Source of the DNA: Ophioceras dolichostomum
Lineage: Eukaryota > Ascomycota > Sordariomycetes > Magnaporthales > Ophioceraceae
DNA: 12,818 nucleotides
Assembly (NCBI GenBank): GCA_003049485.1
Contig: PYST01000554.1
Location: forward strand, 4,290-17,107
Direction: 5' to 3'
Positions within the stretch are counted from its first letter, which is position 1. The number at the start of each line of letters is the position of its first letter. Both the position numbers and the translations under genes were made by a program. Below, piece by piece: positions 1 through 9,036 of the stretch. Under the pieces are notes generated by a model, which had not been told where the DNA came from, did no database searches, and saw nothing but the letters and a program-made list of their open reading frames with translations.

Positions 1-19
1 GGGGGGGGGGGGGGGGGGG
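1..19. repeat. poly-G homopolymer at the window edge
   Basis: There are nineteen consecutive G residues from base 1, then normal complex sequence. A pure G run exactly at the end of a sequence is often a sequencing or assembly artefact, such as no-signal cycles in two-colour chemistry at a contig end. A genuine G tract that broke the assembly is also possible. The run is seen directly; its cause is inference. Confidence 0.7.
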
Positions 20-1272
20 ATCTCTCGTCTTATCATGATCATCTCCTTAGTATATCTATCCGCCTATACCTACCCACCCAACTAGGTCCCTAACGAGGCA
101 CCTTCGTGAGGAGGAAACGACGAAATGGGCTGGTTCTTTCCCTTACTATATCTCTCTCACACAGGGTTCTCTTGTTTGATTTAAAACTATTTTTTCTCTT
201 AATTTCTATTTTCTTCTTGGTCACCCTACTCTCCTAGAAGTCCTTGTTTCCTATTTCTCTCTTTTTTATCTGTATCGCGCCTTTCTATCTCTCTCTGTGT
301 ACTATTTTTTCGATCTCCTTATATGCGCGAAGGGAATATGGATGGATGGATGGGTTTTTTCGGGGGGCGTGCAAGGAAATACTTCTCATGAAGACGAAGT
401 TTTCCTTTCTTTTTACAATCTACTATCTACCGCTACTACTTGCTCTGTTAGTAGTATCAATCCAAATAAAGAGCTTTATGAATGAGTGTTTTCATGGCAC
501 ACACCGCCATTATCTTGTAGCTTGTGTTGTTTGCGAGATGCTGCTATCTGCGCAAGCAGCGAGGGGTGGTATGCATTGATGAGCCAAGGGACCATCTTCC
601 CGGTCGATCTATGGGCAGGGCACTTGCAATCCTCGTCCACATCTTCTGGACATTCGGACAAGAGGACAATCTCTCCCTCAAAGTTATGCAACTCGTTCAA
701 ATGAACCCAAAAAAGTCAATAATTCAGCAAGCCCGCTGTATGTAGCATCGATTATGTCGTGGCTCTGGTATTTATCTCCTCTCGAGGCGCCGGGCTGCTG
801 CTTCTTTCACCTATGGCTGGTTCCAGCCACACGTTCTCAGCTCCGACCCCACCAGCCACCATGATGACGTTGTCGACTCCACGCACGCACTGAAGCTTGT
901 GACGTTCGTGGCCAGGTCCGCCAAACCAGCCAGGCCAGGGCCAGCTCAGCTCCGACAATCCATCGTGTGCTTTTTCTCCTCTCTCCAGCCAGTGAACGAA
1001 GAATCAGGACACATTTACTTATCACAAGTCCCCAGGACCCCAAGTCCATTTGCTCTTTTTAAAGAGTCTCTTCTTCTTCTTCCCACTGCAGGCGAAAGAA
1101 GTCTCAACAAGCTCTTCTTTTTACCACAAAGCAACAACATCGATTGAGTTTCGTGCGCACCCCTCCTACCTGGTCTGTTTACACCGACAACAACGAGCGA
1201 AACAAAAACCCACAACGAGCCATAACATTGCTTGCTGTATTTAGCTCGAGAGCTTCGAAAGCCGCCGTTAAG
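20..1272. other. gene-free stretch upstream of the BAP31-family gene
   Basis: I see no supportable gene here. Open frames on both strands are short, overlap each other and lack recognisable protein sequence. The left part (about 120-330) is T/C-rich, with a small ATGG tetranucleotide repeat near 336-352. The right part has pyrimidine-rich tracts at about 1068-1085 that could belong to the promoter and 5' leader of the gene starting at 1273. There is no clear TATA box close to that start. I see no ATG in the last 120 bases before the start codon, so no upstream ORF sits there. Confidence 0.5.
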
Positions 1273-2341
1273 ATGACGCTGTACTACACCTTGGTATGTG
1301 TAAAGGTCTCCTCTGCCGTCTCCTCCCTCGCGGCTCCGTCCGACTACCCCGCGGTGACGCTCGTCATGGGCCGTGGAGCATCGCGATACGTGCTACAGCG
1401 AGTGCAAAGCAAAGCCGTCCTACCTGAGCTCCCTTGCTGACTTACTGCGCGATTCCGTCTAGGTGTTCATGCTCCTCATGGCGGAGATGGGGCTTTTCAT
1501 GCTCCTGATCGTGCCGCTGCCGTTCACGATCCGTCGTAAGATGTTCACGTACGTTTGCTTCTACCCTTTCGTCTTGCACTTCCTCTCTCCCGGCCAGATA
1601 TGGCGCCCTTGTCCGTCCGTCCGTCACGCATGCATAAGGAGCTGACTTGTCGCCCTTGGCTCTTTCCCAATCAACAGCTTCATCTCGGAGAACCCCGTCA
1701 TCGCGAAGATCCAGTATGGAATGAAGATCTGCTTCATTTTCATCCTGATCCTCTTCATCGACAGCGTCAACCGCGTGTACCGCGTTCAGATCGAGCTCGC
1801 CGCCGCCACTGAGAGCAGCAAGTCCGGGTATGTGTTTTTTCCCAGCACACCGAACAGCACCCCCATAACCCGGAACCCGATTCCTCCCTCCCTTCCCCTT
1901 GCACGCACAGATGGCTAACAAGTACCTCCTCCTTCCTTCCTTTCTGCCTCCAGCGCCGCGATAATGGGCCACGAGCGCCTCGAAGTGCAAGCCCGCAAGT
2001 TCTACTCGCAGCGCAACATGTACCTCTGCGGCTTCACCCTCTTCCTCTCGCTGATCCTCAACCGCACCTACACCATGATCCTCGAGGTCCTTAGGCTGGA
2101 GGAGAAGCTCAAGCAGATGGAGGGCACCGACACGAGCAAGTCCGCGGGCAAGCAGTCGGCCAAGCTCGCCGAGGCGGGCGAGCCCGGAGAGATTGCTAGG
2201 CTCAAGAGGGAGATCGAGCGGAAGGATGCGAACATCGCGGCCCTTACGGAGCAGGCTAAGGGTCTGCACAGGGAGTGGGACTCGCTCGGCGAGAAGTACG
2301 CTGCTACGCAGGATGATGGGTCGAGCAGGAAGGATAGGTGA
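1273..2341 (+). CDS. BAP29/BAP31 (Yet1/Yet3) family ER membrane protein
   Basis: Exons are 1273-1293, 1463-1548, 1678-1827 and 1954-2341, giving 214 residues. Introns (169, 129 and 126 nt) have GTATGT/GTACGT/GTATGT donors and CTGAC or CTAAC branch points. The opening MTLYYTLVF, then PLPFTIRRKMF near residues 25-35, FISENPVIAKIQYG (37-50) and IDSVNRVYRVQ (63-73) are hallmarks of the BAP29/BAP31 family. Three hydrophobic helices lie at about 2-26, 50-67 and 107-122. A charged coiled coil follows from about 127 to 203, including the family-like LHREWDSLGEKYA. In animals and yeast these ER-resident proteins help export or quality control of membrane proteins; yeast Yet1/Yet3 associate with the translocon. 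The start has A at -3 and the family's usual N-terminus. Length is near the yeast Yet proteins and shorter than human BAP31. The C-terminus ends RKDR, not the KKXX retrieval signal of mammalian BAP31. Which yeast paralogue it matches is not resolved. Family assignment is very secure. Confidence 0.95.
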
Positions 2342-3042
2342 AGGGGTGGGTGAGGAATAAGGAGAAGGTATCTATCACGAGCAAGCGGGCAGGCAGTCGA
2401 GGGACTTCACACCCCGGATGCTTTGTTTGCTCGATTCGATAGGTGTGAGTGTGAAGGTTAACATATCATCCGCTCGTGGATTTCTGCTCCTGTATGTCAG
2501 CGAGTTGTCTGTAGGGAGAGTGAGAGGCGAGAGGAGTTTGTGTGGTGTGACGAGAGGGCGTGGCCCGTAAGTGGGATCCTATTCCATTAGGTTTTCTTCT
2601 CGTGTGTCCGTTGTCGATGACACCAGTCTTGCGTGCTGGAAGAAAGAGCCGGAAAGAGAGAGATGAATCAGAGGAGAGAGGTCTGATGCTCAGTATGGGA
2701 ATATGAGGCGCCTGGTATTCGGGAGGGGGGGAATGGGATAGCGGGTATGGTAGGGAGGGTGTGCCAGCTATGCCGGCTTTTGGACTGATCGGAAGCATTT
2801 TCAGGGGGAGCACGAACAATCTTGTACTAAAAGCATAGTCATTTTAGTTCTCACCCCATAACAATTACCTACCTGACCTTGTCCATCTGCTGCTTTATCA
2901 ATTTCTTGTCCATCTCAGACTGCCCTCTACCAGGCATTTATTTATCGCGCTCTTTCGAACCCAGAAAACCCGATACAAGAGAAGCAATGGGGTAACCACA
3001 ACAAAATTGAAAACCTCGAAGCAAAAAATCGAGCATGCATCC
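2342..3042. other. convergent intergenic region (two 3' flanks)
   Basis: This 0.7 kb gap lies between two converging genes and should hold both 3' UTRs. I see no protein gene or RNA gene. A minus-strand frame at 2466-2819 (117 codons) has a low-complexity proline/serine translation and no recognisable domain, so I treat it as chance. Confidence 0.6.
2937..2942 (-). promoter_or_regulatory. candidate polyadenylation signal of the GH79 gene
   Basis: The minus strand reads AATAAA here, in the context GATAAATAAATG, about 100 nt past the stop codon of the family 79 hydrolase. That spacing suits a 3' end signal. Fungal poly(A) signals are loose, so this is suggestive only. Confidence 0.4.
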
Positions 3043-5237
3043 TTAGTCCCACTCAAAGGGCTTAACCTCAGGAGGTTCCCGATGCTCCTCAGGAGGCGAC
3101 TCCGGCTCAGGCTCAGGCGGAAACTTCGGCAGCTTGTACTGCTCGCCTTCCGCGTCCGGCCCCCACCGCCACAGATGCTCCTCGTCCTGGTTGTTGAAGA
3201 AGGTCAGCATCACGGCGCTCCCGTCCGGCACGTTGACCGTGACGGTCCCGTTCACGACCAGGATCCGCTCGGCTCCCGTCCGGTCTGCTGCTTCGTCCGT
3301 TATCGTCGTCGACATGTTGGCTAGCCGCCTCGGCATGCCGTTCCGCAGCTCCCTCGCGTAGGAGCGGCCGTCCCACGTTATGCCCGACCTGGCATCCGTG
3401 CCGTTCGCGAGCAGGCGCTGCGCGACCGCGTAGCCGGGCATAGGGAACCCGTCGTAGAACATGTCCTGTTCGGAGGACTCGTCGCGAATCTCGAGGGTGT
3501 AGTTGCGGGAGCCCCGGTCCTTTTGTTCGTTGTCGGCCAGGGGCTCGGCGCCGAGGCCGAAGCGCGTCGTGTTGTGGGGGGCCAGGTTGATGAGCATTAT
3601 GCGGGCGAGGCGGGGGGCCAGGTCGGCGTCGTCCTCCACGCGGTAGACGCCGTAGGCGGCCTCGCGGTAGTCGGTGGCGGGCAGGTCGTAGTGCCCGACG
3701 GAGATGCGCTTGCGGGGGTCGCCGGGGTCGAGGTAGGGCATGCGGGTGGAGAGCATGGCGGCTGTGGCGAGGTTGGCGTAGTAGAATGGTTTGGTCTCTT
3801 GGGAGGCGCGGGTTGTGTTGATGGGCTGCCAGGCGGAGGACTGTTTTTTTTTCCGTCGAGAGGAGAAGAAGGAATCACTATGTCAGTCAACTGGGCGAGA
3901 TGTATGATGTGGTGTGATGTAGGTATGTGCGTATGCCGAGTGAGTCTGAAGGGCAAAGAAAGGAGGCTCACTTTGGAATCGGTTAGCAGATGCGTGTGAA
4001 TCCGCTGGATTCCCTGCGAGGCGGCATACAGGCTCAAGTCGAGCATTGCGAGCGCGCCGCCGAAGCTGTCGGTCACCCCTGGCTGACCGCCGCCGGATAC
4101 CAAGTTCATCTCTCCAAAGATGTGGGAGATGTTGGTTTGGCGCTCTGGGAACATCGCCAGGAACCTGTCCGTGTATGATTGGATGGCTTCCATGGTCTTG
4201 AAGTGTTTCAGGAAGGTCAGTTTGAGAAATTTCCCCTCGCCCGGGTCGGCAGTGTAACTGTAGAGACGTTCGGAAGAAGTCAGTTGAAGATTCCCAAGTT
4301 ATCATACATACCCCTCTCTGTGACATTTCCTAGGTGCATTTCGCGCCCGGCTGAGAGCCATGCATGAGGCTGGTCTGCGCCGAGAGGTTTGATGAAAAGG
4401 TTAGGGAGGGGGGATGCTAACGTACTGGTGTGAAGAGTATTCCTTGATGTTCCCCCTCGTGTTCAAGCCGAGCCACCACACCGAGGTTTCGTTCAGCAGA
4501 CGTGCGCCATATCCGTGGTTGGCGAACCCCCCAGCGACGAAGCCACCGTCAGGGTTCGCGGCGATGTCTGGACAATGCCATTTGACCCACTTATCGATGT
4601 ATGCCGTGCCGTTGATCCACTCTCTTATAAACCTCTCGTCCAGAAATAATGAATACAGAGGTCGGACACGCGAGTCCGTGTAAACGTCTGGCTCGTTGCC
4701 GTACTCCCAGAGATGGTATCCGTCCTGGCCTACGGCCTTGCATATGGGACCGATGGACTCGTGGAACGCCTGCCAGCCCTCATGGGTGCCCCCAGAGAGT
4801 GCCATGTTGAAGCCGTGTATGAACCTATGACCATGCAGACCGCCGTAAGCTTCCAGCCACTTGGGACCGAACTGGACATTCTTGGTCGGGTAGAGATCCG
4901 TCACGTTTGGATCAACGATGCCGGTCCAGGCCTGGTCCGTCAGCGAGGCGTTGTAGATAGCATAGTCCTGGGTAGGCCCGCCCACGCGGATGATGGGCTT
5001 GGCCCCCTGGATATCCTCGATGTTCCTGAGCAGGTTTGCCGAGAAGTGGTTGGGCTTGGCGCGGCTGGGGCCGGCGAAGTCCGGGAAGTGGATGAACTCG
5101 ATCGAGTAGCTGATGAAGGAGTCCAGAATTGGAGGGCCAGCGACCGTGGCGACGTGTCCGAACGGGAGGCTGTCCGTCGGATTCCGTGTTGGCCCAGTGG
5201 CTGTGGCGCCTCCCTGGAGGAGGAGATGTGGCCTCAT
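3043..5237 (-). CDS. Glycoside hydrolase family 79 (beta-glucuronidase-like) secreted enzyme
   Basis: My model joins 5237-4426, 4257-3972 and 3840-3043, giving 631 residues. Introns are 168 nt (GTACGT donor) and 131 nt (GTGAGC donor). Family 79 is a retaining clan-A group that includes beta-glucuronidases and heparanase. The barrel holds FISYSIEF (41-48), RVGGPTQDYAIY (84-95) and WEYGNEPD, with E182 the expected acid/base. GEMN follows, with E320 the expected nucleophile; then comes FGGALAMLDLSLYAASQGIQ, close to the family pattern, and SSAWQPI. The last ~250 residues match a family 79 C-terminal beta domain in layout. About eleven N-X-S/T sequons suit a secreted glycoprotein. The 5' end is uncertain: 5237 is the first in-frame ATG, but the frame is open for 75 ATG-free codons upstream and contains a signal-peptide-like stretch. 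An extra 63-nt exon at 4374-4312 is also possible. The protein ends in an acidic, proline-rich tail with no GPI-type hydrophobic end. Exact substrate (glucuronide, 4-O-methylglucuronide or other) cannot be read from sequence. Confidence 0.88.
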
Positions 5238-6509
5238 CACGTCTGCTGGTGCTGAGGAGGCAGACAAGGGGGCGGGTGTTATAATGCTCCAGCCTAAGAC
5301 TTGAGCGACCCGGCGATTCTCTTGTTCACCTAGAGAGAGGTCGCCTGAAAAGCAGTAGCAGGAGATGTATAATTTTTCTCTTGCGAGGAATGGAAGTCGT
5401 TTTAGGGCTTTAGGAGTAGGAAGTCCTTGCTTGCCATAGACTGCGGCGTTGAACAGATTGCCTCAAGAAAGTTTGCCATACACATCGATTTCGCTTCAAC
5501 TCAGCAAATGACCAGGTTGTATGATGCCAGCCTAGAGCCATCATGGTCCAAGTCAAGGAATCGAGAAGGCTCATCGGCTTTGTCGGTGGCTTGCCGACTG
5601 GTCTATCATCGCACGGAGGGTGAACTTCCAACATGTCCATGGTGTCAACAAGAGAAGCCTCTTGCCGCCCAAAAAGAGTATATCCGGTCTCCTTTTTCAA
5701 GCCGTTATGTCAGAAGACGAAAGGATTTGGGTGATGAAGGCGCGACGTAAGAGAGAAAGCCACACTTTACCACTTAAACCTCGATATATAAGTGTACGTA
5801 AGCGGGAGAGCCTCCTACCTCATATCCTTCGGTGACATCAAAACAGGTCGTACATAGAAACCTGTGGCCGATTTCCGGGACGACAGAAGGTTGCTGCACC
5901 CGGCGGTATGGGCGGCAGTAGGTCGTATGTAGGTATGCTTGGTCGTTTTTTGTATGTCGCTCCCCCACAGAGTATGGGGATCACCTCGCATGGTCTTGCC
6001 TCTCTCAGCCTCTATTGCACCTGGCTCAGGGAGACCGTGGTAGCCAATCTCTAGCAACCCCGGAATATTCCCGATGCTGATAGCGAGGGGACGGCCTATA
6101 AAATACCTCCCTATTGGAAATGGAGAAAGACGTTTCGAGTCACTGATTAGGGAATAATTTTTTACATAGATTTTAGGCTTGATATGCCGAAGCAGTGCGG
6201 GCCAAGGCCGGGGCACGACGGCGCTCCAGATGAGAGGTCTCGGGCGTTCTACCCCACATCGCCGCGCCAAACCAATTCCAGAACGGTAGGTCCTGCCGAA
6301 TGGCATCCCCAAAAGGCATCGGCGGGATCGGAGCTCGCCCCTCCTACATGCTGTAAGATAGCAGGAGAATCAATTACTGCACGTCATAGGCTGCTCTCAA
6401 ATCGTTGGGAGTGAACTTCAACAACACTGGAGAAGAGCTCTCTCACATCCCTAGGATTGCTGGTCACGATCGAAGAAAAAACGTGCTGCTTTTGGTCAAT
6501 CCCACCCAC

Positions 6510-6539
6510 CCAATCCAGTCCCCTCCCCTCCAATCCAAT
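6510..6539 (+). promoter_or_regulatory. cluster of three CCAAT boxes upstream of the SSADH gene
   Basis: CCAAT occurs at 6510-6514, 6530-6534 and 6535-6539, the last two directly abutting, about 200-225 nt upstream of the dehydrogenase ATG. CCAAT is the core bound by the fungal HAP/CBC complex, and this distance is usual for it. The motifs are seen directly; function is inference. Confidence 0.4.
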
Positions 6540-6674
6540 GTCATCCACCCATCCATCCAAGCCTCTCACAAGATAGGGCACATCCTTGGCGTCGAGAAGC
6601 TGAATCCCCGCTCTGCCTTTTTGTCGCGGCTCCCCCTTCCCGAATTGTCGTGATACGCCACCTGACCAACCGCG

Positions 6675-6680
6675 TATAAG
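6675..6680 (+). promoter_or_regulatory. TATA-like element and pyrimidine-rich start region of the SSADH gene
   Basis: TATAAG lies 55-60 nt before the ATG at 6735. It is followed by a long C/T-rich tract (about 6686-6734), a common arrangement at fungal transcription starts. This is inferred from position and composition only. Confidence 0.35.
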
Positions 6681-6734
6681 AAGAGTTCCTTCCTTCTCTC
6701 ACCTTCCCCTCATTGTATCTTCTTTCCTTTCGCC

Positions 6735-8593
6735 ATGAACATATTGCGCATACACAGGCCTGTTTTTGCCGCATCACGTCTTGCGACCAGAGCTTCTACT
6801 TTTCAGAAACGTTCTCCTTTGCCTTCTTTCCTGCCTTCCAGTGCATTCAGATTAGCCTCGACAATGGCACCTCAGGTATGTGTAAATACATGAACCCCCG
6901 CCAACCGTCAACGGGTTGGTATGTTTTCGAATAGAGAACGATCGCTGACACCGTAAACATGAATCTCTTAACCCATCGGCTGAATCACAGCTAAAGGATC
7001 CATCCCTCCTCAAGAAGGATGTGTGCTACGTCAACGGCAAGTGGGTGAAGGCCTCATCAGGAAAGACCTTCGAGGTGACTGGTAAGTGGATATGGGCGCC
7101 GCATACCTGCAACCTACCGCTCGCTACTCTCCTGAAGGGCGGGCAGCGGGCATCGGCTAGCTACAGACGAACGAGCCACTCGCTCACACACTCCCGGCCA
7201 TATAGATCCATCGACAGGCAAGCACATCGGCACCTGCCCCGAGTTCAGCGGCAAGGACACCGAGGTAGCCATCGAAGCCGCCTCGGCGGCCTTCGAGACC
7301 TTCCGACACAAGACGGGCCGCGAGCGCTCCAAGCTGCTGCGCAAGTGGTACGACCTCATGATCGAGAACGCCGACGACCTGGCGACGCTGATCACGTGGG
7401 AGAACGGCAAGCCGCTCGCCGACGCCCGGGGCGAGGTCACGTACGCGGCCAACTTCTTCGAGTGGTTCAGCGAGGAGGCGCCCCGGATTTACGGCGACAC
7501 CATCCCGGCCTCCGTGCCCGGCAACCGGGTCTTCACCATCAAGGAGCCCGTCGGCGTCTGCGGCCTCATCACGCCCTGGAACTTCCCCGCCGCCATGATC
7601 ACACGCAAGGTCGGCCCCGCCCTCGCCGCCGGCTGCACCGTGGTCTGCAAGGCGCCCGGCGAGACGCCCTTCTCTGCTCTGGCGCTGGCTGAGCTGGCCT
7701 CGCGCGCCGGCGTCCCGCCGGGTGTCATCAATGTCGTCACCGCGCTCGACAACACCGCCGACGTGGGCCTCGTGCTCACCTCGCACCCGTCCGTCCGCAA
7801 GGTGTCCTTCACGGGCTCCACGCCCGTCGGCAAGCTGCTCATGCGCCAGTGCTCGTCCACGCTGAAGAAGCTCTCCCTCGAGCTCGGCGGCAACGCACCC
7901 TTCATCGTCTTCGACGACGCGGACGTCGACGCCGCCGTCGCGGGAGCCCTCACGTCCAAGTTTCGGTCCTCGGGCCAGACCTGCGTGTGCGCGAACCGAA
8001 TCTTCGTCCAGCGGGGCATCTACGACGCGTTCGCCTCGCGCCTGGCCGAGAAGGTCCGGGAGGGATTCAAGGTGGGCAATGGCTTCGACAAGGACACGAC
8101 GCACGGCCCCCTGATCCACGGCCGGGCCGTCGCGAAAGTGGACCAGCACGTGCGCGACGCGGAGGCGAAGGGGGCGCGGATCCTCGTGGGCGGGCACCGC
8201 ATGCCGGAGCTGGGCGAGAACTTCTTCCAGCCTACCGTCATCACGGGCGCGACGCAGGAGATGGCCATGGCCGCCGAGGAGACGTTCGGCCCCGTGGCGG
8301 GCCTGTTCGCGTTCGACACCGAGGAGGAGGTTGTGCGCCTCGCTAACTCGGTGTCGGTCGGCCTGGCGGGCTACTTCTTCTCGAGCGACATCCGGCGGGC
8401 GTACCGTGTCGCCGAGCATCTCGAGGTCGGCATGGTGGGCGTCAACACGGGCCTCGTCTCGGACGTGGCCTCGCCGTTTGGCGGCGTCAAGGAGTCAGGG
8501 TTTGGCAGGGAAGGCTCATCGTATGGTATTGGGGAGTACCAGGTCACCAAGATGGTCACGTATGGTGGTATGGGCCAGCCGCTTCAGAGATGA
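6735..8593 (+). CDS. UGA2: Succinate-semialdehyde dehydrogenase (NADP+), UGA2/GabD-like
   Basis: Exons 6735-6875, 6991-7081 and 7206-8593 encode 539 residues. Introns are 115 nt (GTATGT...CACAG) and 124 nt (GTAAGT...TATAG). The enzyme oxidises succinate semialdehyde to succinate, the last step of the GABA shunt. It is a full-length aldehyde dehydrogenase: TPWNFP with N203, the cofactor-contacting K226 in VVCKAPGETP, FTGS (279-282), LELGGNAP with general base E303, and SGQTCVCANR with catalytic C337. The C-terminus has the family's SPFGGVKESGFGREGS. The TPFSALALAELA and QTCVCANR segments point to the SSADH branch, not to generic ALDHs. C339, two residues after the nucleophile, matches the cysteine that forms a regulatory disulfide in human SSADH. 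Residues 1-43 are rich in Arg, Ser and Ala with almost no acidic residues, like a mitochondrial presequence. Met44 (ATG at 6864, context ACAATGG) could start a cytosolic form. The upstream start is chosen because exon 1 is open, in phase and presequence-like. Confidence 0.95.
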
Positions 8594-8780
8594 GAGGGGA
8601 GCTGAAGCGCGTCGGGATGGCGTCTCCTTTGCTTCTGTTCGAGTACATAGCCCAACATAATAAGAGTTCGTTGCACACGAGAAGAGGACAGAGCAGAGAT
8701 GTTGGCGATTGCCATCATAGAAACTATCAACAGACGAGGCGATAATGCATGCAATGATAGCGCTGCCTAGGGAATATGGA

Positions 8781-8834
8781 GTTGTGATCTGATTTCATCC
8801 GCTGTACGTTGTGATCTGATTTCATCCGCTGTAC
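8781..8834. repeat. perfect 27-bp tandem duplication (two copies)
   Basis: The unit at 8781-8807 (begins GTTGTGATCTG, ends CCGCTGTAC) is repeated without mismatch at 8808-8834. It lies about 190 nt past the stop codon of the dehydrogenase, so probably in or just beyond its 3' UTR. The identical copies point to a recent duplication or an assembly echo. Confidence 0.9.
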
Positions 8835-9029
8835 CTTGACTCTTTATTTTTCAGGGGTTTCGTTTTGGACTCACAGTCTCAGGGGTTGGCACAACGGAGG
8901 ATCCAACCAACTTTTTGGGCAACGACTGCTCCCTTCAACACAATATTAAAAAAAAAGATAAAAAGATTGACTAGTATCTTAACAAGATCATAGCCGAAAC
9001 CCTTAAGATGTGGGTAATAAAAAGAGAGC

Positions 9030-9035
9030 AAAAAA
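9030..9035 (-). terminator. RNA polymerase III T-tract terminator of the tRNA gene
   Basis: On the minus strand six T residues follow the tRNA 3' end after one intervening base. This is the usual Pol III termination signal and supports an active tRNA gene. Confidence 0.8.
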
Positions 9036-9036
9036 T

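Larger units (their letters stand above)
5238..6734. other. divergent intergenic region between GH79 and SSADH genes
   Basis: This 1.5 kb stretch separates two divergently transcribed genes. The left end probably includes the missing 5' exon and leader of the hydrolase. The right end carries the dehydrogenase promoter (CCAAT cluster and TATA-like element listed separately). A TATAAAA sits at about 6097-6103 on the plus strand with no convincing gene behind it. A 165-codon minus-strand frame (5815-6312) has no recognisable domain or family motif and is not called. I see no transposon ends, tRNA or repeat in between. Confidence 0.5.
8594..9036. other. 3' flank of SSADH gene and tRNA downstream region
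   Basis: I see no gene here. The stretch includes the probable 3' UTR of the dehydrogenase, a 27-bp tandem duplication (listed separately), and an A/T-rich patch at about 8940-9035 that runs into the tRNA terminator. A short inverted repeat, GGTTGG/CCAACC with a 13-nt spacer, sits near 8884-8908. I give it no function. Confidence 0.55.

Noticed and set aside
1442..2269. 275-codon minus-strand open frame over the BAP31-family gene
   Set aside because: It crosses the introns and exons of a well-recognised plus-strand gene and shows no family motif.
2953..2962. TCGAACC as the B box of a second minus-strand tRNA
   Set aside because: The B-box consensus fails after GGTTCGA, and no acceptor or anticodon stem can be folded around it.
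4312..4375. Protein-like reading DQPHAWLSAGREMHLG of the candidate GH79 cassette exon
   Set aside because: That frame cannot be joined to either neighbouring exon with the available GT and AG sites. Only the PASCMALSRAR frame is in phase.
6097..6260. TATAAAA followed by an ATG at 6184 with a 76-codon frame
   Set aside because: The short product has no recognisable features. A TATA word alone in 1.5 kb is not enough.
5815..6312. 165-codon minus-strand open frame in the divergent intergenic region
   Set aside because: There is no recognisable motif, no splice logic and unremarkable composition. It is possibly a lineage-specific gene, but sequence alone does not support it.
6078..6576. Three HGATAR sites (6078, 6356, 6571) as nitrogen-control GATA-factor sites for the GABA gene
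   Set aside because: The degenerate hexamer is expected a few times per kilobase on two strands, and there is no close pairing.
7184..8419. 411-codon minus-strand open frame across the dehydrogenase
   Set aside because: It mirrors the real gene's third-position GC bias. The plus strand carries every aldehyde dehydrogenase motif in order.
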